Origin: Nocardiopsis_C rhodophaea
Lineage (GTDB): Bacteria; Actinomycetota; Actinomycetes; Streptosporangiales; Streptosporangiaceae
Direction of reading: 5' to 3'
Length of the DNA: 64,000 bases
Assembly: GCF_039530945.1 (NCBI RefSeq)
Contig: NZ_BAAAPC010000002.1
Span: forward strand, 310,001 to 374,000
The translations under genes were made by a program, and so were the position numbers. The notes under the pieces are model-generated. The model was not told where the DNA came from, did no database searches, and saw only the letters and a list, made by a program, of their open reading frames with translations. Positions 26,001 to 35,367 of the stretch are shown piece after piece. Position 1 is the first letter of the stretch. Each line of letters starts with the position of its first letter.

Positions 26001-26462
26001 GTTCCGCATTATCCAGCAGGGCGGCGGGCTGGAGTGCGGCACCGCTCGCCACCCTACGCCACGGACGCCGGGTCCGCACCCGTTCCCGCGCTCCGACTTC
26101 CGCCGCCCGACGTCGGCGACCGCCGTTGGCCAGCGCCGGGTGGGACGCGCGTTCCCGTGAATTCTCTGTCACCCGCTGATTAATTCTCCATTGGTTATCG
26201 GCAATCTGTTGCGTCTTCCGATTCGTGTTGTCCTATAGCGGAACATTGTTTTGCGGGGCGAACGTACGTACGCCTGCGACGGGTTGTGTGCGCAGGGTGA
26301 ATTCATCCCCGCTGACCTGCGAAGTTGTTAAGATTTTGTATGGGGTACTTGAATTCTCGCGTGGGTCGTGTTTTTCAATGGAAGAACGCGGAGTCTCGCC
26401 CTTGGCGCCGTATGGCGTCGTGCGGGATGGTGTTTCGAGTGTGAGGAGTCGACATCAAAGGC
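26001..26462. promoter_or_regulatory. Long divergent upstream region before the betaine synthesis gene
   Basis: About 460 bases, clearly more A/T-rich than its surroundings. It contains a perfect CGTACGTACG palindrome at 26263-26272 and a TAAGAT hexamer near 26329-26334 that may be a -10 element. A short open frame through 26225-26488 has no family features and is ignored. A long, unusual leader suits an osmotically controlled gene, but no specific regulator can be named. Confidence 0.4.
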
Positions 26463-28094
<1,632 letters not shown>

Positions 28095-28180
28095 CGGCGG
28101 CTGAGGCGGCCGGTACGCCCCCGCGACCTCGCCCCCGTCGCGCCCCACCAGCGTTCCCCGCCATCATCCCCACCCCCGGT

Positions 28181-28206
28181 CCGGCCCCGCGAACCAGCGG
28201 GGCCGG
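28181..28206. terminator. Hairpin terminator between convergent genes
   Basis: CCGGCCCCGC (28181-28190) pairs perfectly with GCGGGGCCGG (28197-28206) around the loop GAACCA. It lies between the convergent methyltransferase and MarR-GNAT genes and can serve both. Confidence 0.7.
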
Positions 28207-28253
28207 ATCCCGTTTCCGGTCGCGCCTTCGCCGAGATCAACGGAGGAAGGCGC

Positions 28254-29201
28254 TCAGGCGAGGTCCAGATCCCAGGTCTGACCGACGAGGTCATGGCCGA
28301 ACATGCGTCCCGGCTCGGACTTCACCAGTCGGAACCCGGCGCGCTGGTAGATGCGGCGCGCGGGGGCGAGGACGGATACCGTCCACAGGACCATCCGCTT
28401 GTACCCCGCGGAGCGGGCGAATGAGACGCACGTGTCGATGAGGTGGCCGCCGACGCCGTGCCCGCGCGCCGACGGCTCCACGAAGAGCAGCCGCAGCCGG
28501 GCCGTGGTGTCGTCCTCGCGGACGCAGAAGATGGCGCCCACGCGCTCCCCGTTGATCTCCGCGACCCACGCGTTCTCCCGGCGCGGGTCGTGCTCCTGGC
28601 CGTACTCCGCGGCGACTTTGGCGACGAGCGCCTCATAGGTCTGGTCCCAACCGTGCTCCTCCGCGTACAGCGCGCCGTTGCGCTCGATCACCCACCCCAG
28701 GTCGCCCGGGCGCAGCGGGCGCATGACCACCGTCGACGGGCGGTCGGCGGCGGGCTCGCCGAACAGGTGGCGGACGGTGGCCATAGCGGAGAGGAGGCGG
28801 CGCCGGTCGGCCGGGGTCAGATGCCCGACGAGCTCGCGGATCTGCTCGTTGGAGCGGTCGTCGAGCATCGCGGCAGCATCGGCGCCCTTGCCGCTCAGCT
28901 CGATCACCTGGCGTCGGCCGTCCTCAGGGGACGGGGAGCGGGTGATCAAGCCGTTGTTCTCCATCCGCGTGAGCACGCGGCTGAGTTGCCCGGCGTCCAT
29001 GTCGAGGGAGCGTCGCAGGTCGACGGCCTCGGTGCGGTCGCGGTTCCGCAGCTCGTAGAGGATCCTCGCCTCGGTCAGCGACCAGGGTGAGTCGAGCAGC
29101 CCCGGGCGGAGCAGCCCGAGGCGTCGGGTGACGAGTCGATTGAACCCCCGGATCTGCGTGATGTCGTCCAGTGGAATGTCGGTGGAGCGCTGGGTATCCA
29201 T
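28254..29201 (-). CDS. MarR-type DNA-binding domain fused to a GNAT acetyltransferase
   Basis: Protein of 315 residues from ATG 29201 (GAGGAAG upstream). Residues about 15-150 are a MarR winged helix (SLTEARILYELRNRDRTEAVDLRRSLDMDAGQLSRVLTRMENNGLI). Residues about 160-315 are a GNAT domain with the acetyl-CoA loop LLFVEPSARGHGVGGHLIDTCVSFA and the C-terminal KRMVLWTVSVLAPARRIYQRAGF. This fusion is known in actinobacteria and proteobacteria but the ligand and acetyl acceptor are not. A dyad just upstream suggests autoregulation. Confidence 0.88.
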   Translation of the reverse strand: MDTQRSTDIPLDDITQIRGFNRLVTRRLGLLRPGLLDSPWSLTEARILYELRNRDRTEAVDLRRSLDMDAGQLSRVLTRMENNGLITRSPSPEDGRRQVIELSGKGADAAAMLDDRSNEQIRELVGHLTPADRRRLLSAMATVRHLFGEPAADRPSTVVMRPLRPGDLGWVIERNGALYAEEHGWDQTYEALVAKVAAEYGQEHDPRRENAWVAEINGERVGAIFCVREDDTTARLRLLFVEPSARGHGVGGHLIDTCVSFARSAGYKRMVLWTVSVLAPARRIYQRAGFRLVKSEPGRMFGHDLVGQTWDLDLA

Positions 29202-29214
29202 GACTTCCTCAACG

Positions 29215-29239
29215 GATTGATTGACTCAGGCAACCAATC
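29215..29239. promoter_or_regulatory. Dyad operator upstream of the MarR-GNAT gene
   Basis: GATTGATTG (29215-29223) and CAACCAATC (29231-29239) are inverted arms matching at eight of nine positions, separated by ACTCAGG, 14 bases before the start codon. This is the spacing expected of a MarR-type operator and suggests autorepression. Confidence 0.5.
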
Positions 29240-29332
29240 TACGCCGGGCCGTCGGACGAAGAAAGGGGTGGCAATGCCACCCCCAAGGTCCAAGCACCCC
29301 TCCGGCCCGTAGCCACCGGCCGCGAGCCCAGT

Positions 29333-30286
29333 TCAGCTTTCCGGCTCGAACCGCTTCGTCTGCGTGAGCCCCGCGGCACGCCCCTTGGCCGCCACGACCA
29401 GGGCCATCTTCCGCGACGCCTCGTCCAACATCTCGTCGCCGAGCATCACCGCGCCGCGGCGCTCCACCGTGGTGGCGTGTTCGTAGGCGTCTAGGATCAG
29501 CTCGGCGCGGTCGTAATCCTCCTGGGTCGGGGCGTAGGCCTCGTTGGCCGCGGCGACCTGCGACGGATGCAGCACCCACTTGCCGTCGAAGCCGAGGGCG
29601 GCCGTGCGGCCGGCGGAGCGGCGGAACGCCTCCACATCACGGATCTGCAGGTAGGGCCCGTCGATCGCCTGCAGGCCGTGGGCGCGCGCCGCCGTCAGAA
29701 TGCGCATCAGCACGTAGTGGTAGGCGTCCCCGACGTCGTATCCGGGCGGCTGCTCGCCGACCACGAGCGTCTTCATGTTCATCGACGCCATGAAGTCGGC
29801 CGGACCGTAGACCAGCGTCTCCAAGCGGGGCGACGCGGCCGCGATGGCGCCGATCGACTGGAGCCCGCGGGCGTCCTCGATCTGCGCCTCGATGCCGATC
29901 CGCCCGAGGGGCAGGCCCACGGCGCGCTCGATCTGCGTGAGCAGGAGGTCCAGCCAGGACACCTGCTCGGGGCCGGTGACCTTGGGCAGTACCAGGCAGT
30001 CGAGTTCGGCTCCGGCGCCCTCCACGACTGCGATCACATCGCGATAGGTCCAGGGGCTCCCGAGGTCGTTGACGCGGACCGTGCGGATCCTGCCGCCCCA
30101 GCCGCCCTCGCGCAGCGCCGCGACGACGTTCTCCCGCGCGCGCTCCTTCTCCAGCGGGGCGACGGCGTCCTCCAGATCGAGGAAGAACGCGTCCACGTCC
30201 AGCCCGCGCGCCTTCTCGATGAACCGCGGGCTGGACCCCGGCACCGCGAGAACCGATCGGCGTGAACTCGACGCCACCGCACCCAT
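29333..30286 (-). CDS. CoA-ester lyase of the HpcH/HpaI (CitE/malyl-CoA lyase) family
   Basis: Protein of 317 residues from ATG 30286, with CAGGAG six bases upstream. Family blocks are RSVLAVPGSSPRFIEKARGLDVDAFFLDLEDAVAP, VRVNDLGSPWTYRD, LVLPKVTGPEQVSWLD, IGIEAQIEDARGLQSI with the metal-binding Glu, and GFDGKWVLHPSQVAAAN. The C-terminal 60 residues have the lid typical of malyl-/citramalyl-CoA lyases. It is likely to cleave a 3-hydroxyacyl-CoA ester, but the exact substrate (malyl, methylmalyl or citramalyl-CoA) is not decided by sequence. It is divergent from the molybdoenzyme gene. Confidence 0.85.
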   Translation of the reverse strand: MGAVASSSRRSVLAVPGSSPRFIEKARGLDVDAFFLDLEDAVAPLEKERARENVVAALREGGWGGRIRTVRVNDLGSPWTYRDVIAVVEGAGAELDCLVLPKVTGPEQVSWLDLLLTQIERAVGLPLGRIGIEAQIEDARGLQSIGAIAAASPRLETLVYGPADFMASMNMKTLVVGEQPPGYDVGDAYHYVLMRILTAARAHGLQAIDGPYLQIRDVEAFRRSAGRTAALGFDGKWVLHPSQVAAANEAYAPTQEDYDRAELILDAYEHATTVERRGAVMLGDEMLDEASRKMALVVAAKGRAAGLTQTKRFEPES

Positions 30287-30450
30287 GTACCACTCCTGAG
30301 AATCGACGGGCTCCGCGCGAACCATCCTCGCAAACCGTGCGGTGGGTTCGGGGCTCGCCGCCGTGCGTGTGGCGAAGAACGGCGCATAGAGTGCGTTTCG
30401 GCGCGAAAGTGCGAAAGCGTGCCGCGGGCAGGGGCGGAAGGAGTGTCCAC

Positions 30451-32787
30451 GTGGACCGTGATCTGAAGGTCTATCCGGCCAGCGCACACTGGGGGACCTA
30501 CCAGGTACTGGTGGACGGCGACCGCGTCGTGGGCGTCCGCCCGGACCCGGCCGACCCCGCTCCGTCCCCGATCATCGAGAACACCCCCGAGGCGCAGCAC
30601 CACCCGAGCCGCGTCGCCCGCCCCGCGGTGCGTCGGCGCTGGCTCCGCAATGGTCCCGGGCCGGACGACCGGCGCGGCGCCCCCGACGACGAGTACGTGG
30701 CCGTGGACTGGGAGACCGTGCTCGACCTGCTCGCGGGCGAGTTCGACCGGGTCCGCACGGCGTTCGGCAACGCCGCGATCTACGGCGGGTCGTATGGGTG
30801 GGCGAGCGCTGGTCGGCTGCACCACTCCCAGAGCCAGCTGCACCGCTTCCTGAAGCTGATCGGCGGGTACACGCGCTCCAAGAACACTTACAGCCACGCT
30901 GCCGTGGAGGTGCTGGTCCCCCACGTGGTCGGCGCGCGGGGAGCACACGATCTGCTGGAGCGACCGGCCACGTGGGAAGCCATCGCCAAGCACACCGACC
31001 TCATCGTCACGTTCGGCGGACTGCGGATCTCCAACACCTGGACCTCCTCGGGCGGTCGCGCCATCAACACGGCCGAGCCGGACATGCGCTCCGCGAGTGA
31101 GGCGGGGGTGCGCACGGTGTCGATCAGCCCGCTGCGCGACGACACCCTCGCCGACATCGGCGCCGAGTGGCTCCCGGCGGCCCCGGGCACCGACACCGCG
31201 ATCATGCTCGCGCTGATGTATGTGCTGTTCGACGAGGGCTTGGCGGACCTGGCTTTCCTGGACCGCTACACGGTGGGTGCCCACGTGCTGCGGCGGTACG
31301 TAATGGGGGAGACCGACGGCGTCGCCAAGAGCCCGGAATGGGCGGCGGACCTGTGTGAGCTGTCGGCGGGCACGCTGCGCGACCTGGCCCGGCGGATGGC
31401 GTCCGGCCGGACCCTGATCAACGTGGGGTGGTCGGTACAGCGGGCCCGGTACGGCGAGCAGCCGCTGTGGGCCGGAATCGCGCTGGCGGCCTGCCTCGGC
31501 CAGATCGGCCTGCCCGGCGGCGGCTTCGCCACCGGCTACGGCTCGACCGGCCGCCACGGCGGCGGCGCCACGCCCGGCGGCCTCCCCCGGATGCCTCAGG
31601 GCGCCAACCCGATCGACTCGTTCATCCCGGTCGCGCGCGTCGCCGACATGCTGCTGCACCCGGGGGAGAGCTACGACTTCGACGGCGAGCGCCGCACCTA
31701 CCCCGACATCCGCATGGTGGTGTGGTCCGGCGGGAACCCCTTCCACCACCATCAGAACCTCGCCCGCCTGACGCGGGCGTTCGGGCGTCCCGACACCGTC
31801 GTCGTGGTTGAGACCCACTGGACCGCGACGGCCAGGCACGCCGACATCGTGCTGCCGTCCACGACCACGCTCGAACGCGACGACCTCACCGCCGGACGCG
31901 GCGACCTGCGCCTGCGCGCAATGCCGCAAGCGGTGCCGCCCCACGGCGAAGCACGCGACGAGTACGACATCTACGCGGCACTCGCCCGACGTCTGGGCGC
32001 CGAGCAGGAGTTCACCGAGGGCCGCACCTCGGGGGAGTGGCTGCGGTACATCTACGAGCAGTGGCGCGAACGGCAGCCGGAGGACGTGCCGGACTTCGAC
32101 GCTTTTTGGGCCGCTGGCAGCATCGACATCCCCGGGCGTGTCGGCGACGAGACGACCTTCGGTGACTTCCGCACCGATCCCGACGCCCACCCGCTGCACA
32201 CCCCGAGCGGGCGCATCGAGCTCTTCTCGGAGATGATCGAGTCCTTCGAGTACGCGGACTGCCCCGGCCACCCGGTGTGGCTGCCCTCGGAAGAGCGTTT
32301 CGGTACCCAGCGGGCCCAGCGCTGGCCGCTCCTGATGATCGCCAACCAGCCGAGCGGACGCCTGCACAGCCAGCAGGACATGGGAGCCCACAGCAGATCC
32401 CAGAAGATCACCGACCGCGCCCCTCTCCGGGTTCACCCGGATGACGCGGCCGAGCGTGGGCTGCGGAGCGGGGATGTCGTGAAGGTCGTCAACGACATCG
32501 GTAGCTGCCTCGCCGGGGTCGAGATCAGCGAGGAACTGCGCCGGGGCGTGGTTCAGCTGTCGACCGGCGCCTGGTACGACCCGTCAGCTCCCGGAGTGGC
32601 CACCTGCGTCCACGGCAACCCGAACGTGCTGGCGCGCGACATCGGCACGTCCGCCTTGAGTCAGGGGACGACAGCCCAGCACATCCTGGTCGAGGTAAAG
32701 AAGTACGAGGCCACCCCGCCCCCCGTGCGTGCCTTCGACCCACCAGAGCTCGCTGCCCTCGAACCAGAGGATTCGCCCAGGACGTGA
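30451..32787 (+). CDS. Molybdopterin oxidoreductase of the DMSO/biotin sulfoxide reductase (TorA/BisC) type
   Basis: Protein of 778 residues from GTG 30451, with GGAAGGAG seven bases upstream. It binds bis-MGD molybdenum: the YGGSYGWASAGRLHHSQSQLHRF stretch holds the Ser ligand seen in DMSO reductases; VVETHWTATARHADIVLPSTTTLER and LLMIANQPSGRLHSQ are typical cofactor-binding blocks. There is no N-terminal Cys cluster and no twin-arginine signal, so it is cytoplasmic and without Fe-S, like BisC. It likely reduces S- or N-oxides; physiological substrate is open. ModABC in this window could supply its metal. Confidence 0.88.
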   Translation: MDRDLKVYPASAHWGTYQVLVDGDRVVGVRPDPADPAPSPIIENTPEAQHHPSRVARPAVRRRWLRNGPGPDDRRGAPDDEYVAVDWETVLDLLAGEFDRVRTAFGNAAIYGGSYGWASAGRLHHSQSQLHRFLKLIGGYTRSKNTYSHAAVEVLVPHVVGARGAHDLLERPATWEAIAKHTDLIVTFGGLRISNTWTSSGGRAINTAEPDMRSASEAGVRTVSISPLRDDTLADIGAEWLPAAPGTDTAIMLALMYVLFDEGLADLAFLDRYTVGAHVLRRYVMGETDGVAKSPEWAADLCELSAGTLRDLARRMASGRTLINVGWSVQRARYGEQPLWAGIALAACLGQIGLPGGGFATGYGSTGRHGGGATPGGLPRMPQGANPIDSFIPVARVADMLLHPGESYDFDGERRTYPDIRMVVWSGGNPFHHHQNLARLTRAFGRPDTVVVVETHWTATARHADIVLPSTTTLERDDLTAGRGDLRLRAMPQAVPPHGEARDEYDIYAALARRLGAEQEFTEGRTSGEWLRYIYEQWRERQPEDVPDFDAFWAAGSIDIPGRVGDETTFGDFRTDPDAHPLHTPSGRIELFSEMIESFEYADCPGHPVWLPSEERFGTQRAQRWPLLMIANQPSGRLHSQQDMGAHSRSQKITDRAPLRVHPDDAAERGLRSGDVVKVVNDIGSCLAGVEISEELRRGVVQLSTGAWYDPSAPGVATCVHGNPNVLARDIGTSALSQGTTAQHILVEVKKYEATPPPVRAFDPPELAALEPEDSPRT

Positions 32788-32806
32788 CCTGCGCTCGCCG
32801 CGCAGC

Positions 32807-32896
32807 CGTGGAATCTCCGCGTGCGCGGAGCTTTCTTGGACAGCTCCAGCAGCCCGGTTTCTTCCAGCGGTCCATCTCCGCGTGCGCGGAGCTTTC
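32807..32896 (-). CRISPR. Minimal type I-E-like CRISPR: two repeats, one spacer
   Basis: Repeats of 29 bases at 32807-32835 and 32868-32896 frame a 32-base spacer (32836-32867), so the period is exactly 61, the usual type I-E value. Read on the minus strand the intact repeat starts GAAAGCTCCGCGCACGCGGA and ends GATGGACCG, with the palindromic stem of actinobacterial I-E repeats. The other copy is identical over 23 bases but differs at four of the last six, as expected of the leader-distal terminal repeat. Hence transcription is to the left, with any leader above 32896. No cas gene is in the window. Confidence 0.75.
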
Positions 32897-33139
32897 AGCA
32901 ATCGACCTGCACTAACCCGGCTCGTTATCCTCTCGCGACCTTAAGCGCGTCCGTTGCGGTCGTTGTCTGTCCGCGATCCCCAGCGTATTCCCCTGGTCTT
33001 CGATCAGGTACGTAGAGCTGATTCTCGACGCCTGCGCTGTCATTCCTCGTACCTCGGTACCCCCGCGTCGCTTCGGCATGCGGCGGTTGGTCTGCGGAGC
33101 CGCTTCCCGCCTGCTGTCCGGGTTCCCTCGAAAATGAAC

Positions 33140-33158
33140 ATAGGTTAGCCTCTACTAA
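33140..33158 (+). promoter_or_regulatory. IdeR/DmdR-like iron box before the siderophore permease
   Basis: ATAGGTTAGCCTCTACTAA matches the actinobacterial iron-box consensus TTAGGTTAGGCTAACCTAA at 14 of 19 positions, with the left half almost perfect. It lies 84 bases before the permease start at 33242. Iron-dependent repression of the import genes is the expected outcome. Confidence 0.6.
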
Positions 33159-33241
33159 GTTGTGATGAGACTGCGTGGTCGGAGGGGTGCGGTGTCCCAG
33201 CGGGCGTGGTGGCCTGTGCCCGGCCCCCTGGATGGGGTGCG

Positions 33242-34348
33242 ATGAGCCTGGATCGCACCTTTACCGCTGCTGCAGGCAACTCCGGCCATGTTGAGGACTT
33301 CTCACTCACCGCGAGCGCGCTGGACCTCCGGACCCGGGTACATGGTCGGACGCATGCCATGCGGGTGGCCGGGATTCTGACCGCGCTGGGTGTCCTGGCT
33401 CTGTGCGTGGTGCTGAGCATCGCCATCGGCGCCGAGCCGATTCCGCTCGCTGCCGTCTGGCACGCGCTGTGGGGCCCCGAAGGCTCCTACGGGCACAGCG
33501 TCATCTACGAACTACGTTTCCCCAGAGCCATCCTCGGTGTGCTCGTCGGTGCGGCGCTCGGGGTCGCTGGCGCGCTCATGCAGGCATTGACGCGCAACCC
33601 CCTGGCCGACCCCGGCATTCTTGGAGTCAACCAGGGCGCTGCGGCCGCCGTAGTGGTCGCGATCGCGGGCTTCGGCCTGGCCTCCCGCGACGAGTACGTG
33701 TGGTTCGCTTTCGCGGGCGCCGGGATCACCGCCTTCCTCGTGTACGCGCTCGGCTCGCGTGGGCCCAGCGGCGCGCCCCCCGCCCGGCTCGCACTGATTG
33801 GCGCCGCCGTCGCCGCCCTCTTACAGGGGCTGATCTACAGCGTGATCGCGCTGGGCTCCTCCACCTTCGACCGCATGCGCTTCTGGCAGGTCGGTACGTT
33901 TGCCGGACGCGATCTGGACGTCCTCATGAAGGTCTGGCCATTCCTGGCCATCGGGCTGGTCACCGCCCTCCTGCTTGGCCCCGCCCTGAACGCCATCGCG
34001 CTCAGTGACGACCTCGCTGCCGCCTTCGGCGACCGGATCGGCCTTGCCCGCGCCGTCTCCGCCCTGAGCATCGTGCTGCTGTGCGGTGCCGCGACCGCTA
34101 CCGCCGGGCCGATCTGGTTCGTTGGGCTCATCGTGCCGCATGCCGCCCGCGCCATCGTCGGTCCTGACCAGCGTTGGGTTCTCCCGTATTCGGCCCTGCT
34201 CGCGGCGATCTTGCTGACCTCGGCGGACACTCTGGGCAGGGTCGTGCTTCCCAGCGGCGAGTTGCACGTCGGCATCCTCACCGCCGTGATCGGCTGCGGC
34301 TACCTCGTCGGGTTGCTCTACCGTGAATGGCGGACCGGACGTGCCTGA
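33242..34348 (+). CDS. FecCD-family iron-siderophore ABC permease
   Basis: Polytopic protein of 368 residues with about nine or ten membrane segments, first at MRVAGILTALGVLALCVVLSIAI. FecCD hallmarks: LRFPRAILGVLVGAALGVAGALMQALTRNPLADPGILGVNQGAA, MRFWQVGTFAG and GPIWFVGLIVPHAARAIVGPD. The start is uncertain: ATG 33242 is preferred, GTG 33206 and ATG 33359 are alternatives. It lies under an iron-box-like site and 46 bases before the ATPase gene. The usual second permease and binding lipoprotein are not next to it. Confidence 0.88.
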   Translation: MSLDRTFTAAAGNSGHVEDFSLTASALDLRTRVHGRTHAMRVAGILTALGVLALCVVLSIAIGAEPIPLAAVWHALWGPEGSYGHSVIYELRFPRAILGVLVGAALGVAGALMQALTRNPLADPGILGVNQGAAAAVVVAIAGFGLASRDEYVWFAFAGAGITAFLVYALGSRGPSGAPPARLALIGAAVAALLQGLIYSVIALGSSTFDRMRFWQVGTFAGRDLDVLMKVWPFLAIGLVTALLLGPALNAIALSDDLAAAFGDRIGLARAVSALSIVLLCGAATATAGPIWFVGLIVPHAARAIVGPDQRWVLPYSALLAAILLTSADTLGRVVLPSGELHVGILTAVIGCGYLVGLLYREWRTGRA

Positions 34349-34394
34349 CATCCGTGACATCCGTGACCCGAAACGACCTCGCCAAGGAGAGACG

Positions 34395-35297
34395 ATGTCC
34401 CAACCGTCCCGGTTGTGGGGAGAGAACCTGACGCTCGCCTACGACCAGAGCGTCATCTCCCGGGATCTGGGGATCACCATCCCGGACTCCTCCTTCACCG
34501 TGATCGTCGGGCCCAACGCCTGCGGTAAGTCGACGCTCCTGCGTGCGCTGTCGCGGATGCTGAAGCCGGTGTCAGGCGCCGTTCACCTCGACGGTCAGCT
34601 GATCAGCGCCTACCCCTCCAAGGAGGTCGCGCGCCGACTCGGCCTGCTGCCGCAGTCGTCGATCGCGCCGGACGGCATCACCGTCGCCGACCTGGTGGCG
34701 CGCGGTCGCTACCCCCACCAGAAGTTCCTCAAGCAGTGGTCGCGCGCCGACGAGCGGATCATCAGCGAGGCGATGGAGTCGACGGGCGTCGCCGAACTGG
34801 CCGACCGCATGGTCGACGAACTGTCCGGCGGCCAGCGCCAGCGCGTCTGGCTCGCCATGGTGCTGGCCCAGCAGACCCCCCTCCTCCTGCTCGACGAGCC
34901 CACCACCTACCTGGACATCGCGCACCAGATGGACGTGCTGGACCTGTGCGCGGAGCTGCATCACGAGCGCGACTACACGCTGGTCGCGGTGCTGCACGAC
35001 CTCAACCACGCCTGCCGGTACGCCACCCACCTCATCGCCATGAAAGACGGCCAGGTGGTGGCCGAAGGCGACCCCGCCGAGATCATCACGGCCGACCTGG
35101 TGGAGGAGGTCTTCGGGCTTCCGGTCCGGGTGGTCCCGGACCCCGAGACACAGACCCCGCTTGTCGTCCCCGCTGATCGGCGCGGCACGATCGCCCACCG
35201 GGCCGCCCGCCGCCGGGACGCCGACGCCTTCGGCGCGGCGAGCGACAGCGGCCCCGACGCCGAGGTCGCCGGGGTGGGCGAGTCCGGCGCCGCATGA
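34395..35297 (+). CDS. Iron-siderophore ABC transporter ATP-binding protein
   Basis: ATPase of 300 residues from ATG 34395, with AAGGAG eight bases upstream. Walker A GPNACGKSTLLRAL, signature LSGGQRQRVWLAMVLAQQ, Walker B LLLLDEPTTYLDIAHQ and the switch His in AVLHDLNHACRYA are those of FepC/FecE-type siderophore ATPases. The C-terminal 45 residues are an Ala/Asp/Arg-rich extension beyond the usual end. It forms a two-gene operon with the FecCD permease. Confidence 0.92.
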   Translation: MSQPSRLWGENLTLAYDQSVISRDLGITIPDSSFTVIVGPNACGKSTLLRALSRMLKPVSGAVHLDGQLISAYPSKEVARRLGLLPQSSIAPDGITVADLVARGRYPHQKFLKQWSRADERIISEAMESTGVAELADRMVDELSGGQRQRVWLAMVLAQQTPLLLLDEPTTYLDIAHQMDVLDLCAELHHERDYTLVAVLHDLNHACRYATHLIAMKDGQVVAEGDPAEIITADLVEEVFGLPVRVVPDPETQTPLVVPADRRGTIAHRAARRRDADAFGAASDSGPDAEVAGVGESGAA

Positions 35298-35367
35298 CCC
35301 GGCTCCCGGAACGTGAGCGGCTGTAGCGCCGACGCCCGCGGCGCCGCGGACGTCGGGGCGGCCCCGC

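Larger units (their letters stand above)
32788..33241. other. Intergenic region with CRISPR and iron box
   Basis: About 450 bases between the molybdoenzyme and siderophore permease genes. The first 110 hold a two-repeat CRISPR (listed separately). The stretch 32897-33130 has no gene I can support and may include the CRISPR leader read on the minus strand. The iron-box-like site at 33140-33158 is the promoter element of the permease operon. Confidence 0.6.

Noticed and set aside
30034..32436. An 800-codon minus-strand open frame opposite the molybdoenzyme
   Set aside because: The plus-strand molybdoenzyme is clear by motifs; the opposite frame has no recognisable domain.
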